Numbered from the stretch's first letter, positions 48,061 through 57,280 are shown. The stretch is DNA of 64,000 bases from Halobacillus kuroshimensis DSM 18393 (GCF_000425705.1 NZ_AUDY01000013.1:124001-188000); one strand, 5' to 3'. Notes: generated by a model from the sequence alone, not told the origin. Program-made: numbers and translations.

Positions 48061-49176
48061 TCACTCTTCATTATACGAAGAATCCTCTTCTTCATAAAAT
48101 GAAACGTCTTGTCTCGTTAGAATTAGGGCTAAACTCACAGCAAGAATACCTGCACTTAATTTGCCCACGATCACCGGAAGTATCATATCCGGCTGGACGC
48201 CGGCCACAAAAGCGAAGTGGCTTCCGAATACAAATGCCCCGCTGACTGCAAAGGCCGCATTGACCGTCTTCCCTCTATCGTCCATGTCCTTCATGACGGC
48301 AAGCATCGGCAAATGATGGGCAAGCGATGCGATGAACCCTGTCATCGATACTGCATTCATCCCGAGACGTCTTCCCGCACGGGTGAGCACTTTTTCGCCG
48401 TGCCTGCTGATAAACGCCACCAGCGGATAAGCCCCTGCAAGTGTGACAGTAATTTTACCGACGATGAGGATCCCTTCCGATAAGGGAGCCATGCCGGGGA
48501 GAACTGTTATGCCTGTTAACGTTTCAATAATGATAAGAGCAAGCCCTGAAATAATAATGATTTCGACCGCTTTGCCGAAGTAGGAAAACAGACGAATGGT
48601 CAAGGCTGTGAAGAGCCAGAGACCGGCGGCGATAAAAAGGGATAGAACCATGGCCGGAAGCAGATTTCTAAGCATCCACCCCGTTTCATAGCCGGCTGTC
48701 CACCCGCCGATGAAACAGCCGATCGGAATCGTCACCATTCCTGCGAGAATTCCCTTCGCGAAAAAAGGATGGTCCTTTTTCGCTACAACGGTCAAGGCAA
48801 CTGGAATGGTAAACACAAGCGTAGGGCCCATCATCGTCCCAAGCAGAGCCCACGAAAAAACAGCCGCTTCTTTGTCTGCCGCGAGCGATTCCGCCAAAGG
48901 GTAAGCCCCCATGTCAATCGCAAGCAGCATAGAAGCAAACATAGAAGGATCCGCTCCAACAGCCTGGAACAAGGGAGTGACGACCGGCGCGAGCCATCTG
49001 GACAGCACCGGGGCGAGAGAGATGATCCCCACCATAGACAAGGCCAGTGGGCCCATCATCATAAAGGCTTCATAAAACCGCCATCCTAAGGCAAGGCGGT
49101 GATTCAATATGTAGTAATCAAGAGCTCCAAGAACCATAAAGGCGCACATAACTATAAGAATGATGTCATTCAACAC
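48061..49176 (-). CDS. eutH: EutH-like ethanolamine transporter
   Basis: A 371-residue protein with about 10-11 membrane segments, matching EutH: LGALDYYILNHRLALGWRFYEAFMMMGPLAL near 17-47, LAIDMGAYPLAESLA near 85-99 and SLAHHLPMLAVMKDMDDRGK near 285-304. It is thought to take up ethanolamine. No other eut gene is nearby, so use of ethanolamine in lipid or nitrogen metabolism rather than in a microcompartment is likely. GGAGGGGGAG precedes ATG 49176. Confidence 0.88.
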   Translation of the reverse strand: MLNDIILIVMCAFMVLGALDYYILNHRLALGWRFYEAFMMMGPLALSMVGIISLAPVLSRWLAPVVTPLFQAVGADPSMFASMLLAIDMGAYPLAESLAADKEAAVFSWALLGTMMGPTLVFTIPVALTVVAKKDHPFFAKGILAGMVTIPIGCFIGGWTAGYETGWMLRNLLPAMVLSLFIAAGLWLFTALTIRLFSYFGKAVEIIIISGLALIIIETLTGITVLPGMAPLSEGILIVGKITVTLAGAYPLVAFISRHGEKVLTRAGRRLGMNAVSMTGFIASLAHHLPMLAVMKDMDDRGKTVNAAFAVSGAFVFGSHFAFVAGVQPDMILPVIVGKLSAGILAVSLALILTRQDVSFYEEEDSSYNEE

Positions 49177-49227
49177 AGGCTCCCCCTCCTCTCTCCATCT
49201 CCTTCATTCTAGTGAACTTTCTCCCAT

Positions 49228-49645
49228 AAAAAAAGCCTGTGTTAACCAGTTAGAGTTGTCCATTTGTCGTGTAAAGGGTCACATTCCGCTTATCTGTGGA
49301 TGAATGCCGCGGGCATCACCATCGAACGCTTCTCGTGTACGCAGGTTCGCAGATTCAAAAGAACGGCATGGGCTGCGCTACTGCCGCTTGCGTGAAAAAA
49401 AAGGGGAAGGAACAGTCGCGGATGACGGCTGGCTGCCGGAATATGAAAAAGACTCTCCTCCATCCAGCAAGGATAAGCTGGGTGAAGGAGAGTCTTTTTC
49501 GATGTTAAAGAACGCCCAAGGAGCGGGGCCCCTTCCACTCCTGCGGAAAGCTCGGGCGCTCGTCCACGGAAAGGGAAGGGGCTTTCGCTCCTGGCGGTAA
49601 AAAAGAAAAAAAGCTTGTAAAGAAACAGAGGTTTCTCTACAAGCT
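49228..49645 (-). repeat. Dispersed intergenic repeat, copy C (MITE-like)
   Basis: About 420 bp, inverted relative to copies A and B, between eutH and msrA. The left end reads AAAAAAAGCCTGTGTTAACC and lacks the outermost GGCTGTAGA bases. The right end is hairpin AGCTTGTAAAGAAAC and GTTTCTCTACAAGCT (49612-49645). A hairpin, CCCTCA and TGAGGG (49650-49662), lies on the msrA side only. Confidence 0.8.
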
Positions 49646-49670
49646 GATCCCCTCAGTGAGGGACTTTTCA

Positions 49671-50144
49671 TCAGCCGATGGAGCAGGCCGCAGAGCCATG
49701 TTTTTGAATGTATTTCTGGTGATGCTCTTCCGCTTCAAAGAAGGAAGAAGCCTCTTCCACTTGCGTAGCGATCGGACGCTTAAAGACCCCCTTGGCACTC
49801 CATTCACTGATTTTCTCTTCTGCAATGTACTTCTGGCTTGCATCTGTATAGAAGATCACTGAACGGTATTGATGTCCTACATCAATACCCTGACGGTTTA
49901 CCTGTGTCGGGTCATGGGCTTCAAAAAAGATATTGACCAGTTTTGCATACGTAATCACAGCAGGGTTGTATTCGATGCGGACGGCTTCCGCATGACCGGT
50001 ATCCCCCTGCTTCACTTCTTCATAAGAAGGATTTTCGAGATGCCCTCCGATATAACCAACGGTTGTGCCCGTTACCCCTTCGAATTTCTCAAAAAATGCT
50101 TCTACTCCCCAAAAACACCCTGCGCCGAAAATTGCTGTTGCCAT
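49671..50144 (-). CDS. msrA: Peptide methionine sulfoxide reductase A
   Basis: A 157-residue MsrA that repairs methionine-S-sulfoxide in proteins. The active site is FGAGCFWGVEAFFEKFEGV near 6-24 with the nucleophilic Cys10, followed by GYIGGHLENPSYEEV and GHAEAVRIEYNP. The resolving Cys is probably in the C-terminal SAACSIG. ATG 50144 is chosen by the family start ATAIFGAGCFWG, with GGGAAG upstream. It lies directly behind a SAM-I riboswitch and its terminator. Confidence 0.93.
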   Translation of the reverse strand: MATAIFGAGCFWGVEAFFEKFEGVTGTTVGYIGGHLENPSYEEVKQGDTGHAEAVRIEYNPAVITYAKLVNIFFEAHDPTQVNRQGIDVGHQYRSVIFYTDASQKYIAEEKISEWSAKGVFKRPIATQVEEASSFFEAEEHHQKYIQKHGSAACSIG

Positions 50145-50213
50145 ATCTACATCTTCCCTTTCCTTTAACGCAACTTCTATCGAGAGCCATGACGGGCATG
50201 CTGATATGCAAAA

Positions 50214-50247
50214 AACCCCTTTTCTTATCCACATAAGAAAAGGGGTT
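50214..50247 (-). terminator. Expression-platform terminator of the SAM-I riboswitch
   Basis: AACCCCTTTTCTTAT and ATAAGAAAAGGGGTT pair perfectly with a four-base loop and a T run on the minus strand. Confidence 0.88.
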
Positions 50248-50266
50248 CGTATCAATCCGTACGATC

Positions 50267-50390
50267 CTCTCATCTCTTAGGATGGTATTCATCCTACAGG
50301 AATTGGCACCGTTCTCGTCAATCCGTGGATTGATTCGATGGTTGCCGGGCATCAAAGGGCCAGTCCCTCCGCCTCTCTGGATAAGAAGTT
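50267..50390 (-). promoter_or_regulatory. SAM-I (S-box) riboswitch upstream of msrA
   Basis: On the minus strand the S-box core is near-perfect: CTTATCCAGAGAGGCGGAGG followed by GACTGGCCC, TTTGATGCCCGGCAACC, the P3/P4 arms and a closing GATGAGAG that pairs with the 5-prime end. Bound SAM should allow the terminator at 50214-50247 and shut off msrA. Confidence 0.93.
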
Positions 50391-50417
50391 TCCGTTATTT
50401 ATTTAATGTTGGTTATC

Positions 50418-50446
50418 ATCATACTACGTTTCAGTAACGAAGTAAA
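50418..50446 (-). promoter_or_regulatory. Promoter of the SAM-I riboswitch and msrA
   Basis: On the minus strand TTTACT (50441-50446) and TATGAT (50418-50423) are 17 bases apart, about 28 bases before the aptamer. Confidence 0.65.
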
Positions 50447-50526
50447 GAATGAATGATGATCCTTTTTGTATCATCATTGTATTCACACTTTAGCATGACT
50501 ATGCCAGTCCACGCAAAAGAAAAGAC

Positions 50527-51219
50527 TTACTGGCTGCCTGTTGTATCTATTTCTTCATACGGCTGGACGATGACAAAACCTTCTCCTTCGAACTGCATTT
50601 GAATAGATTCCCCGCTCCCCCGTCCAATAAACGTTTTGAAGCTCACATCCGTCTTGAAATTCGGTTCCAAATGTCCGGACCAGGCCACGGTTGCATGCGG
50701 GTCTGTAATGACCGGCTCTCCGGGGCGTACGAGCAGTGTCAGTGGTTCGTAATGGGAGGTGATAGCCACACGTCCGCTGCCATTCAAGGTCACGTTAAAC
50801 AGACCGCCGGAAACCATCCCGGCCACTTTTTTCATCAGCTTGATATCCCAGTCGATGCTCGGCTCAAAGGCGAGAAGATCGTTACCGTTGACTGTGATGG
50901 TTTCATTATCCAAGTCAAAAATCGTAATCTTTTTCCCCTGATCAGCGAGGTACAAACGCCCGCGCCCTGTCGCTTTCATCAGTGAACTGCCTTCTCCCGT
51001 CAACGCTTTCTTGAACATTTTTCCTACGCCGTGCTCCAGAATCCCTTCCCTCTCAAACTTGATATCCCCATTATAGGAAATCATGGCCCCGGATTTCGCC
51101 CAGACCTGATCCAACAGGTTCACCTCGAGAATACGCGGGGTTTCCAGCTCGAAATAATCATTTTCTGAATCATCCTGTTTCGTGGCCCTGATAAACTCTT
51201 CAATCGAATAATCTGCCAT
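50527..51219 (-). CDS. AIM24 family protein
   Basis: A 230-residue protein of the AIM24/DUF124 family, a trimeric all-beta fold related to tryptophan RNA-binding attenuation protein-like barrels. Typical blocks are VWAKSGAMISYNGDIKFE near 39-56, GRLYLADQGKKITIFDL and MKKVAGMVSGGLFNVTLNGSG. No signal peptide. The biochemical role is unknown. AGGAGG lies before ATG 51219. Confidence 0.87.
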   Translation of the reverse strand: MADYSIEEFIRATKQDDSENDYFELETPRILEVNLLDQVWAKSGAMISYNGDIKFEREGILEHGVGKMFKKALTGEGSSLMKATGRGRLYLADQGKKITIFDLDNETITVNGNDLLAFEPSIDWDIKLMKKVAGMVSGGLFNVTLNGSGRVAITSHYEPLTLLVRPGEPVITDPHATVAWSGHLEPNFKTDVSFKTFIGRGSGESIQMQFEGEGFVIVQPYEEIDTTGSQ

Positions 51220-51276
51220 GACAGATTCCTCCTTTTATGTAGGTTATAGTTCTATACCACACCACGGGGTGGGTTA

Positions 51277-51357
51277 GACCATTCATGAAACCTTTGTCTA
51301 TGGTTTTACGTTTACGAAGGAGGAAAGGTTTCATCACCACCTGCCAGGGGAATGGTC
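51277..51357 (+). repeat. Nested inverted repeats upstream of the DinB-like gene
   Basis: ATGAAACCTTT (51285-51295) is the exact complement of AAAGGTTTCAT (51324-51334), and GACCATTC (51277-51284) of GAATGGTC (51350-51357). They form two nested stems between the divergent AIM24 and DinB genes. Confidence 0.5.
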
Positions 51358-51405
51358 ATTTTATTTGATCTATGCAAACAACCTAAGGACGAGGAGGACC
51401 TGTTT

Positions 51406-51888
51406 ATGTATGGTCTTGATGAGAAAAGAAAACAGCTGCTGGAGTATGCTCATTCCATCTCTGACGAAAAGGCAGCACGAAAGCCCGGGGAAGGAAAATG
51501 GTCGGTCCTGGAAATTCTGGAGCACCTGTACCTGATGGAGCAACTTGTCGTCTACCAGATCAAGCAGGCAATAAAGCAGGGAGATATCCAGCAGACTTCC
51601 GAAAAACCGATCCACCGGACGACGGAAAGGCATTACAAGGTGGAAGCCCCTGAGTCCGTCCGGCCTGAAGGTACGTTCCAAACGATTGCAGAAGCCGAGG
51701 ATGGATTGAAAAAAACAAGGGAAGCCACGTTATTCCTCATCCATAACAAAGATGAAGAAACATTGAAAAACCGCGTGTTTCCACACCCCGCTTTCGGAGA
51801 CATGGACTTGACCCAGTGGATTGAATTCATTGGCTGGCACGAACTCCGCCACCTTGATCAAATGAAAGAAACAGTGGAAGCTTTATAA
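51406..51888 (+). CDS. DinB family protein
   Basis: A 160-residue four-helix-bundle protein of the DinB/YfiT metal-dependent superfamily. Likely metal-binding His residues are in WSVLEILEHLYLMEQL near 36 and GWHELRHLDQM near 143-152 (two His). Many members are bacillithiol transferases; the exact role is open. The frame starts at 51352, but GAGGAGG 8 bases before ATG 51406 decides the start. Confidence 0.83.
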   Translation: MYGLDEKRKQLLEYAHSISDEKAARKPGEGKWSVLEILEHLYLMEQLVVYQIKQAIKQGDIQQTSEKPIHRTTERHYKVEAPESVRPEGTFQTIAEAEDGLKKTREATLFLIHNKDEETLKNRVFPHPAFGDMDLTQWIEFIGWHELRHLDQMKETVEAL

Positions 51889-51902
51889 ACCTGAAAAAAA
51901 GA

Positions 51903-51926
51903 CAGAGAAGTAAATCTCTGAGCTTT
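51903..51926 (+). terminator. Hairpin bracketing repeat relic E, left
   Basis: CAGAGA and TCTCTG pair across a six-base loop, followed by AGCTTTC, 15 bases after the DinB-like stop. It resembles the hairpin on the other side of the relic. Confidence 0.55.
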
Positions 51927-52055
51927 CAGTTGCAAGAAATCCTGTTTTTTATCGTGCCTCCAGGAACGCAGGCCACTCCCTTTCGGCGGATAAGTGGAAC
52001 GTGACCAAGCACACAACGTACAGGTCTACTGGATGACAAGTCCTTGTCTACAGTT
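51926..52055 (+). repeat. Short relic (copy E) of the dispersed repeat
   Basis: About 130 bp keeping both ends of the repeat family and none of the middle. It has CCTCCAGGAACGCAGG and CCCTTTCGGCGGA (compare CGCCAGGAGCGAAAG and CCCTTTCCGCGGA in copy A), then GATAAGTGGAACGTGAC (compare AATAAGCGGAATGTGAC) and GTCTACAG at the end. Confidence 0.6.
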
Positions 52056-52056
52056 G

Positions 52057-52085
52057 AAAAGCGCAGAGACGAATCTCTGCGCTTT
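52057..52085 (-). terminator. Terminator of the NhaC-type gene, right bracket of relic E
   Basis: AAAAGCGCAGAGA and TCTCTGCGCTTTT form a strong hairpin before the minus-strand antiporter stop; the stem core repeats that at 51903-51920. Confidence 0.75.
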
Positions 52086-52105
52086 TTCTATCTTTGGTTT
52101 TCCTA

Positions 52106-53587
52106 TTATTTTTCAGGTTTCATTTCTTCGCCGTTTTTTCCGGTGTAACGGAGACCCCATCCCGTCCATGCTGCAATAAGCATAACAATCAGCAGGAGCC
52201 ATCCTTGGAAGACATAAGGGAATACTTCACCAGGGGAAACGACTGGTAGGAAGTCATACTTGTCTGCCGCTCCCTGAACCGTGGCCCAGGCAAGCAGGAC
52301 ACCACCACTCCAAGGGAAAATATAACCTAAGGAAGAGGTCACTGTATCCAGGAAGTTGGCACGCCGGTATGGATGGATATTCAATTCCTTCCCGATTTTC
52401 CTCACAAACGGAGCCGCTGCAATTTCAGCTGCTGTGTTGATTGTGATGAAGACATTCAAGAAAGCCACGATACCAAAAATGGCCAGTTCAGCTCTGCGGA
52501 CTACACCATTGATGATGCGGAGGAAGAAGTTCTTAATCACTTCCATCGTCCCCCCTACTTCAAGCATGTAAGCCGCCGCAAGAATGAACAAGATTAAAAT
52601 AGCCATATTGAAATATCCGCTGATTCCATCAATAAGGGCCCCTTCAATAACAGGGTCCCCCGCTTCATTAAAATGAATATACAGCACTTCCTTTAAGGAT
52701 ATGCCACTCAAATATATGAAAACAACAGATGCAAGGATCCCCCATGATAAGGAGGTCAGAAGATGCTGGCCTCTCAGCGCCAGTACAAGAACGAGTACAA
52801 ATGGCACCAGCATCAACAGACCGTTGGGAGACACCTGGCTCTGCAGGTCATTGACTACCTGCTGGCTCCCATGTTCCCCACCGCCGCCGAAAACAGTGAA
52901 AAGAATCATTGCCGGAATAGCAGCCGCCATGGAGTATTTAAAACGGGAACGGACCACTCCAGGTACATCCGCTTCCTGTGTCGTTGCAGAAACGATCGTT
53001 GTGTCAGAAACAGGCGCCAGGTTATCGCCGAACACGGCTCCACTTAAAATTGCTGCAACAAGCAGCACAGGATCCGCTCCTAAAATGACACCAGCTGGAT
53101 ACATAAGCACACCGAACGTGGCTACCGTACCGTACCCGGTTCCTACAGCTGTGGAAAATAAGCCGGCAAGCAGGAACGTAATACCGACAAAAGCTCCGCC
53201 TTCCAGCCCGGTTTGAAAGCCGAACCATATCAGACCATCCACCAGTCCTCCGGCAGACAGCATATTTGCAAACATGCCGGCCCAGAACCAGGCAATGATC
53301 GAAACGATCCCCACTGGCTGAGCCATCCCTGTAATCAGACTCTGCGCATAATCTGACCATTTCGATTTAGTAAAGAACAGCCCGAGGCCGATTCCAATCA
53401 CAATGCCTAAAACTAGTCCCTGCTCTGTAACAAGACCTGCCACACTTAAGACAATCGCCCATATGATAAAGAAGACCAAAGGAATCGTTGCAGCAAATAC
53501 CCCGCCATGGAATTCCAGGCGTTTGATTTCTTTTTCCCCTAAGGCTTCATCGATGACTTCTTCATTTCTTCCCTCTTGATCTGCCAT
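52106..53587 (-). CDS. NhaC-family Na+/H+ antiporter-like transporter
   Basis: A 493-residue protein with about 11-12 membrane segments of the NhaC family. Hallmarks are STAVGTGYGTVATFGVLMYPAG near 164-185 and GAVFGDNLAPVSDTTIVSATTQEADV near 201-226. It probably exchanges Na+ for H+, or a carboxylate together with these ions, as in MleN. In a halophile, sodium export is the obvious role, but substrate cannot be settled from sequence. GGAGGG precedes ATG 53587. Confidence 0.85.
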   Translation of the reverse strand: MADQEGRNEEVIDEALGEKEIKRLEFHGGVFAATIPLVFFIIWAIVLSVAGLVTEQGLVLGIVIGIGLGLFFTKSKWSDYAQSLITGMAQPVGIVSIIAWFWAGMFANMLSAGGLVDGLIWFGFQTGLEGGAFVGITFLLAGLFSTAVGTGYGTVATFGVLMYPAGVILGADPVLLVAAILSGAVFGDNLAPVSDTTIVSATTQEADVPGVVRSRFKYSMAAAIPAMILFTVFGGGGEHGSQQVVNDLQSQVSPNGLLMLVPFVLVLVLALRGQHLLTSLSWGILASVVFIYLSGISLKEVLYIHFNEAGDPVIEGALIDGISGYFNMAILILFILAAAYMLEVGGTMEVIKNFFLRIINGVVRRAELAIFGIVAFLNVFITINTAAEIAAAPFVRKIGKELNIHPYRRANFLDTVTSSLGYIFPWSGGVLLAWATVQGAADKYDFLPVVSPGEVFPYVFQGWLLLIVMLIAAWTGWGLRYTGKNGEEMKPEK

Positions 53588-53763
53588 CTGATTCCCTCCT
53601 CAAAAATTACTTAACCTTGTATAGTTTACCACCTGATATGATGGAATATAAACAGCTGAATTGTTACCACTTTAAAGCAGGGCAGGGAATGTACTGGAAA
53701 GCACAGAAACCTCTTTTCCCTAATAAAATTTAAACGGACCATTGTTTATAAAGGAGTTTATTT

Positions 53764-54258
53764 ATGAAATTAAGGCATGCAAGGTTGGAAGATTTTGAAA
53801 CGATCAGTCAATGGATTGGAACAAAGGACGAGCTCAAACAATGGAGCGGCTCTGGTTTTGAGCACCCTCTCTCCTTGAAGCAGTGGGAGAAATACTTGAA
53901 TGAGGAGGACCGTCAATCGTTCACAGCCTTGTTGGAGGACAGCCCGGCCGGACACATTTCCATCGGCCGCATCGAACGTCTTAAAACAGGAAGAATCGGT
54001 CGTGTGATTACGAATCCCGATCACCGCGGAAAAAAGGTTGCCACCCAGATGCTGCGTGAAGTCACAACCTACGCCTTCGACCGACTTCATCTGAAGACCG
54101 TCACCTTAGGCGTTTTCGCCTTCAACACCCCGGCTATCCGCGTATATGAAAAAGCGGGATTCTCATTCAAAGAACAAGATAAAAATAAGGAAATGGAGGA
54201 CACCCATCCCTGGCACACACTGGAAATGGTCCTCTCCAAAAATGAATGGAAAAATTAG
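53764..54258 (+). CDS. GNAT N-acetyltransferase
   Basis: A 164-residue GNAT-family protein. The acetyl-CoA loop is VITNPDHRGKKVATQMLREV near 80-99, followed by VTLGVFAFNTPAIRVYEKAGF near 119-139, the usual C-terminal half of the fold. The N-terminal half has RLEDFETISQWIG. Substrate unknown. AAAGGAG precedes ATG 53764. It is divergent from the NhaC-type gene. Confidence 0.87.
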   Translation: MKLRHARLEDFETISQWIGTKDELKQWSGSGFEHPLSLKQWEKYLNEEDRQSFTALLEDSPAGHISIGRIERLKTGRIGRVITNPDHRGKKVATQMLREVTTYAFDRLHLKTVTLGVFAFNTPAIRVYEKAGFSFKEQDKNKEMEDTHPWHTLEMVLSKNEWKN

Positions 54259-54437
54259 CGGATGTTTCCATATCATTTATATCTTTGTTTTCTGCTGCAA
54301 AAAAAATTAAAATAGAAAAGAGGGTTCTTTACTCAGAGCATAAGGCAGCGCTTACATGTCTATAACCAGCACGCTTTACGGAAGCATACCTTCCACCTCG
54401 CTGCTTCCATATAAAAGCACAGGCTCCTGCTGAACAT

Positions 54438-54465
54438 TTGACTATACAAATAATTCTGATAATAT
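54438..54465 (+). promoter_or_regulatory. Candidate promoter of ppc
   Basis: TTGACT (54438-54443) and TAATAT (54460-54465) are 16 bases apart, about 50 bases before the start of ppc. Confidence 0.5.
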
Positions 54466-54515
54466 TATGAAGCACAATACTATCCATTTTACAGATCTGA
54501 CAGGAAGGTGAAATT

Positions 54516-57275
54516 GTGACAACGCTTAACAGTACGAACGACCACACGACTCCCCTGAGGAGAGATATCCGATCCCTTGGACAAATGCTTGGAAACATCC
54601 TTGTCCATCACGGCGGTGAAGAATTATTAAATAAAGTAGAAACCATCCGCCAGTTGACCAAAGACTTACGACAAAACCCTGAACAGCATACTTATAAACA
54701 GCTGAAACAAGAAATCCAGAGCCTCGAGCCGCCTATGCGCTCGCAGGTCATCCGCGCATTCTCCATCTATTTCCATCTTGTGAATATCGCTGAGCAGAAC
54801 CACAGAATCCGCAGAAGAAGAGAATATCAACTCCGTGAAGATCATGGGGCGCAGCCTTTTTCATTGGAAAGTGCCGTGGTTAACTTGAAAAACAACAACT
54901 TTTCGAAAGAGTTGATTCAGGATGTGCTCCACGATCTTTCCCTTGAATTGATCATTACCGCGCACCCGACGGAAGCAACCAAGAGAACCGTGCTTGAAAT
55001 CCAGAAACGGATTGCTGCAATCCTTCAAAAGCTTGATCACCCGCAGCTCACAAAAGGAGAACGCGAAAGTCTTCAGGACAGCCTCCAGAACGAGGTGACG
55101 GTTCTATGGCAGACGGATGAACTCCGTGAACGCAAGCCGACCGTCATGGATGAAGTACGGAATGGATTGTACTACTTCGACCAGACCTTGTTTGATGTTC
55201 TTCCTGATATTCATCAGGAGCTTGAAAATCGACTGGAAGATCATTTCCCGGGAGAAGACTGGGACGTACCGAATTTCCTCAAATTCGGATCCTGGATTGG
55301 TGGAGACCGTGACGGAAACCCCAACGTGACTCCTGAAATCACTTGGGAAACGCTTGAGAAACAACGGCAGCTGGCTTTAAAGAAATATGACCAGGTGCTT
55401 GTGGAGCTGATGAAACGATTCAGCCACTCTTCGACACAGGTGACCGTGACCGAAGCTCTGAAACAATCGATCGAGGAGCAGGAACCTCTTCTTTCTGAAG
55501 AAAAGAGATGGCGGGATGACCGGGAAATTTATCGCCGGAAGTTTGCCATCATCCTTGAACGGCTGCGTCAGGTAGGCCGGTCTGAGATTGGTTACAAAGA
55601 TGCAGATGAACTGCATGAGGACCTCCTCCTTATTCAAGAAAGCGCCCAGACCCATCAGCCGAACCGCGGCGAACTGAAGAAATTGAGAAAGTTGATCCGT
55701 CAGGTGGAAATGTTCGGCTTCCATCTCGCTACCCTGGACATCCGTAATCACAGCGGAGAGCATGAAGCTGCGGTTACCGAGCTGCTCCGCAAGGTTGGAA
55801 TTGAAGAGGACTATTCAGCTCTCTCTGAAGAGCGGAAGCTGGCCGTTCTTCAGGATGTATTGAAGGACCCACGTCCGATTTCCCTGCTGAACGAGGATTA
55901 TTCAGAGTCCACCCAGCAGATGCTGACCGTTTTCCAAATGATCCGTAGAGCTCACCTGGAGTTCGGTAAACGCTCCATTGAAGTTTACTTGATCAGTCAT
56001 ACAGAAGCCGCAAGTGATCTTCTAGAAGTTCTTGTCCTTGCTAAAGAGGCAGGTATTTACAGACTTCACGCCGACGGCACTGTGGAAAGCAACATCAATG
56101 TTGCCCCGCTGCTGGAAACCGTGGACGATCTCGTTGCCGGACCTGAGATTCTTAAAACTGTATTTGATATGGACATATACAGCCGCCACTTGAAAAAGCG
56201 CGGCAGCTCACAGGAAATTATGCTCGGATATTCCGACGGCAGTAAAGATGGTGGAACACTCACGGCCAACTGGCGCCTGTACAAGGCTCAGCAGGAAATC
56301 CGTGAAATGGCCGAGGATTATGGTATCGGTCTCAAGTTCTTCCATGGCCGAGGCGGCTCATTAGGCCGCGGAGGCGGACCATTGAACCGCAGCCTGCTGT
56401 CACAGCCTGCTGAAACCCTTGGTGAAGGAGTGAAAATCACCGAACAAGGAGAAGTGCTTTCTTCCCGTTATCTGCTTCGTGACATTGCTTACCGAAGTCT
56501 GGAACAGGCAGCCTCCACTCTTGTGGAAGGAGCGGCCAATGTCTCGAAGGAATCAGAGCAGGGCCACCATCGTGAAGACACATGGGAACAGGCCATCGAA
56601 GAAATTTCCGAAGTATCTCTTAAAAAATACCAGGACCTTGTCTTCGGTGACCCTGAATTTCTTACGTACTTCAATGAAGCCACACCGCTTCAAGAAATCA
56701 GCGGCCTGAATATAGGTTCACGCCCAATGAAGCGTAAGGACAGCTCCAAGTTTGAAAATCTGCGCGCCATTCCTTGGGTCTTTGCCTGGACACAGAACCG
56801 TCAGCTTCTCCCCGCCTGGTACGCCGCAGGATCTGGTCTCGCTTATTATGCCGATCAGGGCAGCGAACAACTTGAACAACTGCAGCAGATGTATGAAAAC
56901 TGGCCGTTCTTCCGTTCAACCATCAATAACTTACAGATGGCCTTGACGAAAGCCGACATTCAAACGGCTCGTGAGTATACCCAGCTTGTCCAGGATGAAA
57001 AGATCGGAAAACGGATCTTCAATGAAGTCGTTGAAGAATATGAGCGTACGAAAGAAATTCTCCTCCGGATTACAGGGGATGATGAACTGTTGAATCACCA
57101 GCCGACGATCAAGGAATCCGTCCGTCTGAGGAATCCTTACGTCGATCCATTGAACTTCCTGCAGGTGGAGTTGATTAAAGAGCTCCGCAAGGAAGAAGAT
57201 CCAAACGATGAAATTCTAACAGAAGTACTGTTGACGATCAGTGGAATCGCTGCAGGACTTCGTAATACAGGTTGA
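54516..57275 (+). CDS. ppc: Phosphoenolpyruvate carboxylase
   Basis: A 919-residue PEP carboxylase, forming oxaloacetate from PEP and bicarbonate to refill the TCA cycle. The catalytic His motif is LIITAHPTEATKRTVLEIQKR near 146-166; GSWIGGDRDGNPNVT near 262; LGYSDGSKDGG near 570 and the glycine-rich FFHGRGGSLGRGGGP near 609-623. It is full length, ending with the family's C-terminal RNTG. The start is GTG 54516 with GAAGGTG upstream. It feeds aspartate and glutamate families, fitting the solute genes nearby. Confidence 0.94.
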   Translation: MTTLNSTNDHTTPLRRDIRSLGQMLGNILVHHGGEELLNKVETIRQLTKDLRQNPEQHTYKQLKQEIQSLEPPMRSQVIRAFSIYFHLVNIAEQNHRIRRRREYQLREDHGAQPFSLESAVVNLKNNNFSKELIQDVLHDLSLELIITAHPTEATKRTVLEIQKRIAAILQKLDHPQLTKGERESLQDSLQNEVTVLWQTDELRERKPTVMDEVRNGLYYFDQTLFDVLPDIHQELENRLEDHFPGEDWDVPNFLKFGSWIGGDRDGNPNVTPEITWETLEKQRQLALKKYDQVLVELMKRFSHSSTQVTVTEALKQSIEEQEPLLSEEKRWRDDREIYRRKFAIILERLRQVGRSEIGYKDADELHEDLLLIQESAQTHQPNRGELKKLRKLIRQVEMFGFHLATLDIRNHSGEHEAAVTELLRKVGIEEDYSALSEERKLAVLQDVLKDPRPISLLNEDYSESTQQMLTVFQMIRRAHLEFGKRSIEVYLISHTEAASDLLEVLVLAKEAGIYRLHADGTVESNINVAPLLETVDDLVAGPEILKTVFDMDIYSRHLKKRGSSQEIMLGYSDGSKDGGTLTANWRLYKAQQEIREMAEDYGIGLKFFHGRGGSLGRGGGPLNRSLLSQPAETLGEGVKITEQGEVLSSRYLLRDIAYRSLEQAASTLVEGAANVSKESEQGHHREDTWEQAIEEISEVSLKKYQDLVFGDPEFLTYFNEATPLQEISGLNIGSRPMKRKDSSKFENLRAIPWVFAWTQNRQLLPAWYAAGSGLAYYADQGSEQLEQLQQMYENWPFFRSTINNLQMALTKADIQTAREYTQLVQDEKIGKRIFNEVVEEYERTKEILLRITGDDELLNHQPTIKESVRLRNPYVDPLNFLQVELIKELRKEEDPNDEILTEVLLTISGIAAGLRNTG

Positions 57276-57280
57276 TCAAC

